From Chelydra serpentina (taxonomy: Eukaryota > Chordata > Testudines > Chelydridae), in assembly GCA_037349315.1 (NCBI GenBank), contig JBAIAC010000023.1, positions 38,489,501 to 38,553,500 on the forward strand: 64,000 nucleotides of DNA. The letters run 5' to 3'. Numbering within the stretch: the first letter of the stretch is position 1; each line of letters opens with the position of its first letter. Shown here piece by piece: positions 45,101-56,345 of this stretch. Both the position numbers and the translations under genes were made by a program. Under the pieces are notes generated by a model. That model was not told the origin of the DNA and ran no database searches. It saw nothing but the letters and a program-made list of their open reading frames with translations.

Positions 45101-45828
45101 AATTGTTTCTACTTTGTGGCCCCCCTTCCTTCCTACCCTTTATTTTCAACTTTTAGTCTAATATGTTGATTTTAGCAATCCTGCCAAAGCAGTGGCCGAC
45201 GTACAGGACTTATTCATCTAGGGAAATAACTTACTCTTAGGTAAAAAACGTTGGTAGATCAAAAAGCAATGATTGGATATTTTTTCCTCTTGTCATACAT
45301 TTTCGTTTAAATCTAGCACAGCCAATAGTAAAATATATCTTAATGGCCATAGTTAAACTATTAGATGAAACTTGTTCCAAGTTAAGTAGCTCACAGCAGC
45401 AGTATTAAAACATATAAATAATACACCAATATATTAGCATACTGAAATTAGCTATTTGTCTACTGAGAGGATTTGTTAGAATGATCTTACTATGCCAAAA
45501 ATGTATTCACTGGGCCTGATTTACATATATAATATTGAAGTTGCCTCAAAAACCCCAGAAGCCCCATATAATTTAAATTTATAGCAGATTAAATATCTTT
45601 AGTCGTGTTATAGTGAATTTTAAAAATAAATACTGTCCAGAAAATTCATGAAATAGTTATTGCAGCATATTTTTGAGGGTTTGAATGAATTGCACGTGTC
45701 AGAATGGAATTAACGGACTACAGTTTTAAAGAAAGGAGTCATTTGCTTTATGCTCTTAGACCTTTTCTCCTCTCACTTAAAATTATAGGTTCCTAGTCAG
45801 CCAAACTTTTCTTTTATTGTTACTGTAG
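42141..45828. other. Last ATP11B intron, 3.7 kb
   Basis: AT-rich, no repeats that I recognise and no open segment with splice borders. The acceptor before the terminal exon is TTTTATTGTTACTGTAG. Confidence 0.7.
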
Positions 45829-45910
45829 ATCATGGAACTCATCGGATCCCTACTGTACCAACGACAGAAGCATCTTGACTCTCTCCACAATGGACTCACC
45901 CACTTGTTAA
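45829..45910 (+). CDS. ATP11B: ATP11B terminal coding exon
   Basis: The exon finishes the split Arg codon and reads SWNSSDPYCTNDRSILTLST, then MDSPTC and TAA at 45908-45910. Human ATP11B ends with TNDRSILTLSTMDSSTC as I remember it, so this fixes both the gene and the end of the main reading frame. The phase agrees with the exon at 41922-42055 and also with the possible donor at 32007. Confidence 0.96.
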
Positions 45911-48900
45911 CAAGGACATTTGTTAGTGCCTGGTGGAAGCCATATGGTGCTTACATATTGATAATAGGTTATGCATGAGTTCAGTGCTGTATTCTCTGTC
46001 CTAGAAAATGTGCTAGCACAACAAAAACATCGAAATACAAACCTGGTGGTCTGTCTTGTAGCATAGCAAAACACACATGTGAAGGATAATCTCTTCCGCA
46101 TTTTCTAATCTTATAACCAAATTACTAAATATTTGAATGTTTTTTTTCTCTGCCCATTTCCTCTTTGTCTTACATACTAACAGGTTGGAATCCTGTGATT
46201 GACATTTTATTTGAGATCTCAAGGTGAGGCAATGACCAAATTTTTCTGCTCCCAAGTAATTGATTTGAGAGTACTTACTTATTTTTAAGTCTGGTTTTGT
46301 AAATTAAGCTGATTTTTTTCCTTGGGGAAAAAAAAGATTTTTTTATTCTAAATTTATATTGAAGCTTCTTGTTGTGCTAACCTCTTAGTATACAAATAAA
46401 CAAAACTCTTGTTTCTTCCATGGGCAAGTCAATTAATTAACATATCACTTTAAAAAAAACTGAGCTGGTGGATTAGCTGTTAAGAGATTGAAATACCATC
46501 CACATATCTGTACTGGTGTACAAATGGCAATATACTAGTAAAATATACCATAGCCTTTTCAAGATGGTAACAAAAGCATAGCATTGTGCATCCTTCAGGT
46601 ATAATAAGCATCTCCTGTTCTTTACAGGTAATATTTAAGAGCCAGTCATTCTCCTCCATAACCATTACATCCTACATGTTTTAATAACTATTATTGATCC
46701 TGACATGGAAAAATAGGGGGAAAACATGTGGAATGGATTGTGCAGTTGTCTCACTAGCATAAGTATTGAAAATTTAAATGGTTTAATCCTTTTAACATTG
46801 TTGCAGGGTTGCATATTCTTTTTAATATATTTATATTGGTTCATACTATACTTTGAAGATTTAATTAAGCATTATCTTCATATATCTGAAAGTTCTGACA
46901 CATTGATGGCAATGGTTTGATACACAATTATCTCAATAAAAACAAAGTGCACAGATGATACTTTGGACAGAATTATAAATTTTGGAGCTACAGTTTCTGC
47001 TATAAATGTGTCTGAGTTCTTGGGGCTGGATAGGAATTTTTGCATGTGTGTGTCTGTGTCTGTGTGTGTGTGACACCAACTAGCAGTAGGACTGAATCTA
47101 CTGGCAATCGAGAGATACAAAGGAAAAAGATGCAGGGGCTCCGTCAGTGAGATACAACAGGATCTCAATCCTTCCTAGAAACCTGGTGCCCTGAGCCCCA
47201 GCACTGAACCTGGGAGTGGTGCAGGGCTGAAGCCGGCAAACCTCCCCTCAGAAGCCAGGAGCAGTGGGGGGCTGAAACCAGGAGCCCTGGCGCTCTCCCC
47301 CCCACCCGCCCTCCGCTGAAGGTGAGAGCCACACTGGGATCCCCCCTTGCCCATACACAGCCTTTAGCTACCCCCTGCCAGCACCGTGAGTGGCTTTCAA
47401 ACTTTTTGAACTGAGTCCCCACTTTGTTATATTGTTTTGGTTGCATCCCCCCACAGCCCAGACAGGCTGGGTGGCCTCCTGAGTGAGTTGGGGGTGGAGG
47501 TGGCACTGGACCCTGCTGTGCAGAGCTGGCTCGAGCCCCGCCAGCCTTTGCCACTCCCTCTTCTCCCCCCCCCCCCCCAATAGAAGTAAAACTATACCTA
47601 TGCCCAAGAGTCCCCCATTGGCCCATAACCCTGTGCTCCCACACCCCACCTGGCCGACATTTTCATAGCATGTTGAGGGGGGCCTCAGCAAGAAAAAGGT
47701 TGAGAACCCCTGTTTTAAATCAGCCTCTGGCTTCTAAGTCCCATAAACAAAATTTCTCCCCCGCCGCCCCCAAAAAGGAGAAGGAGGTGATGGAAAGCTG
47801 CATGTATAATGGCAAAACTCAGACCATCTACCAGTGGTGGCAATGGCGAATGCTGTAGCATAGGCAGTGGGCACAGACTTTCTTACCTAATCCTAGGTAG
47901 TGTAGACAAGGTGTGTAGGCAGGCCTGCTGATGGAGGGGGAAAGGGGCAATCGCCCCAGCAGGCCGCAGGGCTCCTAGGCACATGCGGGGTGGTACCGGC
48001 GACAGCAAAGGTGAGTGTGTGGAAGCCCTGGCCGTGCCGGAAGAGCGTGCCCGGCAGCTTGCTGGGCGCCAGCCAGCACCGGCACAGCACCGCCCAAATG
48101 TCAGGTGGACCACGTCTGCGGCTTGTGCATGCATGCACCAGCTGCTACACATGGTCCAGCTCCGCACCCATGTGGCAATGCCGGGCCTGGGGCCCATTCA
48201 CTGTTCTGCCCTGGGGCCCGGAATTGCTGTCAGCGGGCCTGTGTGTAAGGTAGACAACACAACAACAACTAAGTGCCTGCCCTGTCTACACTACAGCTTC
48301 CGTTATTGCTATCCCCTGTAGAGCTGCATTAGCAGTGAATTACATGACTGGTCTTTTTTTCATAATGTAGACAAAGCCTTCGAAGTCTTTTACACTATAG
48401 GGCATTGGCTGCTGCAAGAGAGAGATTGGTCTCCATTTTTCTCCTCCTCCCAAGATTTCCTGGATTCTGAACTGTAGGGGAGGAAGTGTTAAGATGTCTC
48501 CACTGCTGTTCTCTCCTTTTCTGTGCTCAGATTTTTGGGTCATCCTCACTGCTAACAGCTCCAGTGCCTACCTCTGCTGCTGTTCATGGCTTTCCTGGAA
48601 ATGCATCAGTCTAGTTCACATCTTGAATCTTCATTTTTGCAACAATAGGAAACTTAACTTTTAAAAATGAACATTTACATTCTTCAACAACTGGATTTCT
48701 CAATCTTTCAGTTGTATACATATACTTGGAAGTCGTTAAATACTAGCACAGGTTTTCTCAGTGGTTTCTGTTCTTGAGACCAAAAAAAATTGTGCCATGG
48801 TTATCTGTGAAATAATCCTAGGCCACATTTTCTAAACAACTTCTCATCAGATATCTGTTGTTTGCAAGAGTTATCTTTGTGTGTTAAGCCATTATGCTTC

Positions 48901-49165
48901 ACTTCTCAAAAGTAGCTGTATCTGTCAATGTCATTCATTCCTTAGCTAGCCCTCAATGGTTTTCAGTGTTGCCATATAATTTTTCATTCGTTCTTGTGAT
49001 TAGTATGTCATGTTTTGAAATCTAAATTATGGTAAATGGTTTTATTTTAAAAAAGGAAAAATGCTTTGAAAAATAACCCTGCTCCAAGCATTTATAACAA
49101 TTCCATACTACACATATATAATGTTTTGATTTTTGTGGTATGAATAAAAGGTTGAATACATTTGT
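45911..49165 (+). other. ATP11B: ATP11B 3' UTR, end uncertain
   Basis: AT-rich non-coding sequence follows the stop. AATAAA hexamers occur at 46395-46400, 49143-49148, 49768-49773, 51208-51213 and 51935-51940; the second is chosen here only as a plausible main site. A repeat block (47150-48380) interrupts the sequence, so the mature UTR may contain transposon-derived RNA. Confidence 0.4.
47040..48380. mobile_element. GC-rich MITE cluster in the presumed 3' UTR
   Basis: After a short TG tract (about 47045-47082) comes GC-rich repeat DNA. A hAT-like MITE spans about 47388-47712: TGGCTTTCAAACTTTTTGAA at the left and AAAAAGGTTGAGAACCCCTG at the right end. MITE-like ends with GTGTAGACAAGG (47901) and ATGTAGACAAAGCC (48366) lie in the rest. 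Open frames here are frame shadows of repeats. Confidence 0.6.
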
Positions 49166-52100
49166 GCCAAACAAGCAAAATGTTTATATTTGAAGAGTAA
49201 TTTACCTCCATTATAGTTTTATTAAACCTTCCACCTCTTCCTGCTTCCCCTCCCTTACCAGTGTGTCTACGGTTACTGAAGAAATATGTATTTAAACAAT
49301 TCAGGAAGAGCTTAAGAATTTATCTGTCTACTCCAAGTACACTTTTCTATTCGGAGAAAAACTTTATCAGTAATGTTTATTTCTCATTAATGGGAATACA
49401 TAATTGGTTTGCATACAATACAGAATTTTTATCTAATGAATGCTTAGGAGGAAAAATATTTTGTAATGTACCACAAATAATGTAGAATTGGTTTTACTCA
49501 AGAAAGGTGGTTTTTGTACATACCTCTGACTGTTACAGTATAGGCAATATGCCAGTTCTAGATTCGCTAGTATGTGGAATTTTACACAAAGCAGTTAACC
49601 AAGTATGTCATCTTCAGTTATCCAACAGTAACTATTGATCTTTCTGATTGAGAACAGGAGGGAAAAGAATGTACAGTATAGAGATGTGTGTAGAGTTACC
49701 TTTACTCTTGAAATCCACAAAATGAAGGCACGTGCAAAGGATTCCTTATGAAGTTTCCTTTTACTCCAATAAAGCCTGCTCCAAACATTCTTAACTCACA
49801 GTAACACAAGTGACATTATTTACATTCTTCTTTTACTGTGCAGTATGTTTGATAACTTGGATGGAAGAGAGCACTTTGTCCATAGCCACCTTTTAAAACT
49901 AGATTGAATTCTCAGCGGATCTTAATACCTGGTATGGGAAAAAGTCAGTTTTTCAAGAGCATATATTCTTTCGCACAACATTTGGTGTCTAAAGCATACC
50001 ATGTAGAGACTGGGAACTGGAAATGACATAAAAGTCTGCTTACATTAAAAACACTTCAAGCTAAAATATAAATATTACTTAAAATAGCCATTTAAATATA
50101 ATATTATAGAGGGAGGCCACAAAAGTTAAGAGGGAATGTTGAAAACTTTATAATTTCAAAATGATCTCGTTTGCTGGTGAAAATGGTTATTTAAAACAGA
50201 TTACACAATTTACAATACAAACTACCCAGCTGTCACTCCTTACTAGAAATAATTGGTAATACTTTCAAACCCTTATTTTTAAAATCGGATAAAACTGTTC
50301 TGTGTGTGAAAAGTCTCATTTCTAGTACTAGAATCTCGCATCATAAAGCTATTGGTAAACAAGGATAGTCTAGAATTTTTGATTGGCTGACCAACTTTCT
50401 TTTAAGATTAGGCTTTATGTACTCCAATTGTATTTGTGAAGTGCAGTATTCAGAAGTACTTACCATGTATGCTACCAAAATCATTTGTTCAGGAGAATCC
50501 TCTCTCTTGCTATATTAGTTTCTCATTTTACAATATACAATAGTAATGTGGCTATTTAACACCAGTTAACCCATAGTAACTGTAATTGTTACTGCATTAT
50601 CATATGATCATCATGGTTTCTAATGGAGTTACATTACTAGAGCTGGGTGAACCATTCATAATGAAAAAGTTGACTAAGTTAGCCCTTTTTCTGTTCACAA
50701 ATTATCTACGGACAGACATTTTACATATTAGTGTTTTATGCAAACATTTCAGTCTACTGGTTTGCAAATTCCTTCTGTTTGTTTTCTAAGATGTGTGTTT
50801 TATCACCTCAGTCACATATCTGGTTTCTTCTCCCTATTTTAGGTTACTTAACTTTTATGAACAGGGGAAGGGAAATTGGAGATTTTAATATAGCTGTGTG
50901 AAAACTTCTCACAGACACATTCATAAAAGTACTTGCAAGTCTTTTTTCATTTTCCACGGAAACATTCCTGCAGCTAAATATCATTCATACGGATTGCAAA
51001 GGCAGTCAAATGAAAAATACAGCCCAGGTGCTATCAACATTAATCCATGCTTTTCACTAGAATGTTCTCCATCACTTTCTTGAAATATTCACCTAGCTCT
51101 AGCTATTACCACAGTATAATGCAAGTGATTTTGCAGTAACTGTAGACAATTGTCGTTACCGTAGATACTTTTTTTTGTTTCCAGCATGCATAAATGCATG
51201 GAACTTAAATAAAGTCTGACAGGCTCGGGGCAAAAAGTCATCTGATTATATAGTACAAAAAGGTATATGAGAGCACCCTAAAAATATTGCTAATTACAAC
51301 AAAGTGTGAATTATTTAAAAGATGCATTTAAATGTATTAAACATGATCTAACGTAATAGCAAATACCATACTTTATAGTCAACATTTTTAAAGGAAATTG
51401 TTTCGTATGTCAAAGGAGCCTGGTTGATTGTATTTTTCTTATCTTGGCAGTGGGATAAATCAATACGTTGCATGTATATATTTAAGAATCATGGGCAGAG
51501 TACTTTAAAAACAACACTGTGTCAGGTATAAATAAGATGTCATTACTACACCAAAGAGTATATTTTTAAGAAAAATGCTTAATTATGGTCCCATTAAATG
51601 TTTCAATTCTTATGTACATGTAGAAACAGTGAATCATCTTAACTTTTTTTTCCCTCTTTAAGAAAAGCATGATCCAATATTGCTTGTTTTCGGGGGAGGG
51701 AAACTTGAATGATACTCATGCGAGAAGTACTGGATGCTATGTTGTAATGGATACTGTTAGTAACGGGCATTAACAACTGGAAACTGTAGCAATAATTAGT
51801 ACAAAACATTTCAGACCTCAAACACTGTGCTTCCTCTAATGTTCTGATTGACAGCAGAGTTAATACAGGGTGTTAACGTTACAGTTGTGTTAGTGAAGAT
51901 GTTTTTAAATAGTTCATGGAAATTATATTTATTAAATAAAACTTTCACTTTTAGCTGGGTTGGTTTGTTAATTGTGTAATTAGCTTTGAATTCTATATTT
52001 TGATGCATTTATACTACACCCTTGTGTATGTGGAACCAGTACTCCACAGCATGATTTCATAACCAAGTTCTGTGTTTAAATTGCCTTTGAGCTATTGTAA

Positions 52101-53914
52101 AAGTTACTTTAAAATCTTAATGCTCCATAGCATCCTCTCTTGTCTACATTTGGGGGTTTTATTTAATCCCCTCAAAAGCCCATTGGTGCACCTACAGCAA
52201 AGAGAATCTTCAGCACATCCTTCAACTTAGAACTGCTAAATTTTCTGGTAGCCACCAATCAGCATCCAAGAATTGTAACAAAGAGAAGTTTTGTTCTCTG
52301 GTAGCTGATTCCTTTTTGTTGTTGCCAGCATTCTAGAGTAAATAAAGTCATTTGCAAACTCAGGTTTTAATTTTGTATGAACTTTCTTCAAGACACCTTT
52401 ACATTTAGTAGAGCAGCTGCTTTTGTTGAGTTTTACTTGATTTTTGTTTTGTTTTTTCTTATGCTGAAAGTTGCAGTGGAGTTTCTTAGGGTGTGTAAGC
52501 AGACCCAAAACTTCAAAAACTCTCTTGGGCTGCATTCAAAACTTAACAGCTCCTTTGAACCGTGGCATCGCCTACTCTTTCAAATAAAAACATCCTGTGC
52601 ATCCAATCAGGAATACAATTCCGCCTTTTTGTTGTTAGTTTGTTAATGCTGCGTCTTTCATGCAAATTATCCCTTTGTTCAAGAACTGTAGATCCTCTAG
52701 AAACTGTTTTCAGGTTGAATTTTAAGATGCGTAGAAGGAGAAGAGCTCCATGACAATTGTTCCAGGTGATGGGCGTAACAACGGTGAAGCTTTATTTGCA
52801 ACACTTGTGGCAGGATTGCGTGATAGAACCGAGAAACCCAGTGCTAGATGAGCAGAGAGCAGCAGTCAAGATGGCTTAGAGGAAGTCACACGGTAGGCTT
52901 ATAAAGCAAACAAGCCAATTGTGAATTAGCGCCTGAACTACTGCTTGGGGCGCCGCCTCAAGCACATCTAGGGCCTGGTGGTGATTTTTTTCCCTTGAGA
53001 GCTCTTGCGTCTCAGACCCCGTGGCGGGGTGGGACGGTCTGCAGGCAGCCAACTTTCTCCATCTTTCTGAAGGCTCTGGTGCATGGGTGACACAGTGCAG
53101 TAGCCAAGGCTGTCAATGAAAGCAAAGTATGTAGTATACTTTTTGCAATTGCTGGAAAGACCAGCAATTCATTTATTTATTTTTTAAACCAAGCAGAGGA
53201 AATTGCTCAGCAAGTCTTCAAAATATAACTTTGTTTTATAGTAAGATACTATTTACATGCACGTCATGGAGTGCCACTTCCAACATTTAGCTCTATTAAC
53301 ATTACAGAAGAACTAAGACCAAAAAAATCATAGAAATGTTCCATCTTAAGGGGGCTGAGGGTTTTCCCTTACCCAAATACCAATAACCAGGCGGCCTACA
53401 CTTTTGAACCCAGGTATATCCCAGCATGATGTACTTTCACTTTATAAAGGGGAGAAGCATGGGTATGGCCAGCGCCATCTATAAAGGGGTGGATAAAGAT
53501 AGCAGCAGAGGTAGTAAATTGGATGGTAATGAACTGGAGAGAGGAGATTTCAGAGCCACATGTGACACAAATTACCAACAACAACATGTGAGCTGATGAG
53601 TAACTGGGAGATATCCCTCCTTCTCCTCCCCCTCCTCCCCTGCCCCGCCCCCTTTGGCCAGAGGCTGCTCCAGAGTGGACAAAACCCTAAATCTCTCAGG
53701 GAAAACTGAAGGAGCCAATATTAGCAGTGAGAGAGATTAGATCTCCCATGCTGAAGCCAATTCAGCAGCGGTACTGCTAGGGAGGCCAGCCTGTTGTTTG
53801 TTTGTATTGCAATAGTCCAGAGCAGGCCCAAGGAGAAGCGGGAAACAGTGCAGCAGCGCTACCGAAGCACCTTGTAAGCGATTGGCTTGGCTGGGAACAG
53901 CTTATGGTCTAAAT
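49166..53914. other. Intergenic or extended 3' UTR, AT-rich
   Basis: From 49166 to about 52740 the DNA is AT-rich and unique, with three more AATAAA sites, so a longer UTR form is possible. From 52740 to 53900 the composition is mixed; I see no gene and no assignable repeat. The 8-bp GTCTAAAT at 53907-53914 is the left target duplication of the next element. Confidence 0.5.
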
Positions 53915-55109
53915 CAAGGGTCGGCAACCTTGCAGAAGCGGTGTGCCAAGTTCACTGTAAGATTTCGTGTGCCAGTAATACATGTTAACGTTTTTAGACA
54001 GGCTCTCTCTAAGTCTATCTTATATAAACTATTGTATCTAAAGTAAACAAGGCTTTAAAAATAAAGCTTCATTTAAAATGAAATTAAAATGCAGATCTTA
54101 TCAGTCTAGGGTGACCATTGCCCTTGCTCTTCCTTGCCGAGTTTTTCCAATGTGGGCCACAGCAGGGGGTGGCTGAAGAGCGCTGGGCCGAGGCCAGGAG
54201 CAGAGCCCCAGGCCGGCAGCAGGCTGAGCGGAGCCGGCAGCCGGAACCCCAGACCAGCAGTGGGCTGAGCCGCTCAGCCCGTCGCCGGCCCCGCTCAGTC
54301 CGCTGCTGGTCTGGGATTCCGGCAGGGGTGAAAGTAACTTACATTTCTTACAGGTACTGTCGTATTGCAACCCCCCCCTCGCGGGGGAGGAGCTCAGGGG
54401 CTGGGATGTGTGTGGGAGCACTCAGGGCAGGGGGTTGGGATGTGGATGGTGCAGGAGTCAGGGCTGGGAGCATGGGGGTGCAGGAGTCAGGGTTGGGTGG
54501 TGTGAGGGGCTCAGGGCAGGAGGTGTAGGGGGAAGTCGGGGGTGGGGGGCTTGGGGCTGGCCTGGGATAGTCCTGGTTGCCGGGTTACCTAGATGGTGGA
54601 TGGGTCCCTGCCCCACGCTGTTCCTGTTCCTCCCAAGGGAGCTGTGGGCCAGTTGTAGGGGTACTGCATGTGCAGGCAAATGGGGGGCAGCGGCAGAAGA
54701 CCCCCTGGCCGGCCGCTCCCTTCCCTCCAGGGGCTGCAGCAGTGCCCTGGTGTCTAGCCACAGTGGCGGGAGAGGGGCAGCAGGACAGGCTGGGACGTGG
54801 ACACCGACACCTCTGCCTCCCGCCGGCCCCTTTCACTTGCCTGCTGCTTAGCACGGGGCCGCCAGCGCCAGCCTGCAGGAGAGTGCCGGTGCAGGACCCC
54901 AGCTGCGCGCTCACCACGCGCTGCGCCCCCACCCGCAGCGGAGCTCCCCAGCATCGCCCGGCTCTGGGTCCAGCTGCGGCTGCCGGCCCCTTGCCAGCCG
55001 GGGGTCTCGGCCGCCGGCCCGCTTAGCCCTCTGCCAGCCTGGGGTTCCGTTCACACAGGCCGGCGGCCAGGACCTCGGTGTGCCATTAAAACTCGGCTCG
55101 TGTGCCATG

Positions 55110-56308
55110 TGTAAGGGGACTGTTATCCCCTTACTAACACTCAGAGCTCTCAGGGGCAATGGGGAGAGGCCAATGCTCCAGGTCAGCTCTGATTGACAGG
55201 GCGGGCAGGCGAATCAGGGAGTCAGGAGGTCAGGGTGGATCCCATCCTCCGTGTGAGCTGAAGTTGCCTGAGTCAGAGTGCGTGGGGCCGAGAGCTGAGC
55301 TGAGCTGGGCCAGATCTGGAGGGGCCAGAAAAGCAGCCCAGAGACACAGACCTGCCCTGGGAGCAGAGGTGCAGCCCAGAGACACAGACCTGCCCTGGGA
55401 GCAGAGCTGCAGCCCAGAGACACAGACCTGCCCTGGGAGCAGAGGTGCAGCCCAGGGAGACAGACCTGCCCGGGGGAGAAGCTGCAGCAGCCAGAGCCAG
55501 AGGGGCCAGGGCAGCAGCCGAGGCAGAGCAGCAGCAGCCGTGCTGAGGCAGAGGAGCTGGGGCTGGAGCAGTCCGGAGCCGGGTGCGGTGAGCAGCTGGG
55601 GAGAGCGAGGGGGAACCCTGGGCAGTGGGCCCAGCACAGGGAGACGCCTCAGCCAAGGGGCCCTGCAGGCCAGACTTGCAGGGGGATCTAAACCCTGACA
55701 GGGCGGGGGGTGACGCTGGGAAGAAGGGTCCTGCCACCCAGAGCCTGTGAGCGTGTGGCCACCGCCGGAGCAAGTGTTCAAGCCACAACGTCCCTGCAGC
55801 ACAGCCAGGACCTGAGAAGGAGCCTGGGACTTGCACAGGAACAGACTGAACTGCCCTGACATTTCAGAGACACAGTTTGTGATGTTCCCTGCCCCGGAGC
55901 GGGGTGATGTGTTTCCATTAGCCTTTCCCATTTCTCCTTATTCCTGTTACAAATTAATTGTTAATTAAATAATTTGCATTTGCTTTGAATTGTATGCAGT
56001 GATCAGTGGGTCAGGGAAACATCCTGTTTAGAGAGAGTACCCTGGAGTGGGGACACCCTAGCCCCTGACCTAGGTGACCACAGCAAGGTTGGGGGTCGAG
56101 CCCCCCAGGAATCCTGGGCCCAGCCTTGTTGGGGTTACGAGGACTCTGCCAGACAGGAGAGTACAAGGGGAGTCCTCGAGGGCAGGGAGGCCTCTGGGGT
56201 AAAGGAGGTGGGAGCGAGGACTGAGATCCTTCCGCTAGCCCATTTCACCGGGGTAGTTCAGAGACGAGGAAAGTTCCCCACAATAGCGGGACTATTCCCC
56301 CGCTTACA
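55110..56308. mobile_element. Probable solo LTR nested in hAT element
   Basis: It begins TGTAAGGGGACTGTTATCCC and ends CCCCCGCTTACA, so it has TG...CA ends with TGTAAG/CTTACA inversion. Identical 4-bp CATG repeats flank it (55106-55109 and 56309-56312). The length of 1199 bp fits a retroviral-type LTR. An AT-rich patch with AATTAAATAATTTGC (about 55964) could hold the polyadenylation region. No internal retroviral genes are next to it. Orientation inferred from the AT-rich patch, low certainty. Confidence 0.7.
55333..55486. repeat. 38-bp tandem repeat, four copies
   Basis: Units starting GCAGCCCAGAGACACAGACC at 55333, 55371, 55409 and 55447 (the last diverged) lie in the LTR-like element. 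The open frames across it are by-products of the repeat. Confidence 0.93.
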
Positions 56309-56345
56309 CATGTTTGGCACGCAGGCCGGAGGTTGCCGACCCTTG

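Larger units (their letters stand above)
53915..56345. mobile_element. hAT-type element with nested LTR, 2431 bp
   Basis: The termini CAAGGGTCGGCAACCT and AGGTTGCCGACCCTTG are perfect 16-bp inverted repeats. The 8-bp direct repeats GTCTAAAT flank it at 53907-53914 and 56346-56353. The left part (GCGGTGTGCCAAGTTCACTG, GTGCCAGTAATACATGTTAA) and the right end (TGTTTGGCACGCAGGCCGG) belong to a non-autonomous hAT family. The GC-rich middle contains no transposase. Without the LTR and its 4-bp duplication it would be about 1.2 kb. Confidence 0.93.

Noticed and set aside
52236..52753. Short open frames on both strands near 52.3-52.7 kb
   Set aside because: No similarity to a known family and AT-rich; probably non-coding.
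54118..55931. Many overlapping open frames of 100-230 aa on both strands
   Set aside because: They lie inside the hAT element and LTR-like insertion, are GC-rich, overlap in several frames and have no recognisable domain.
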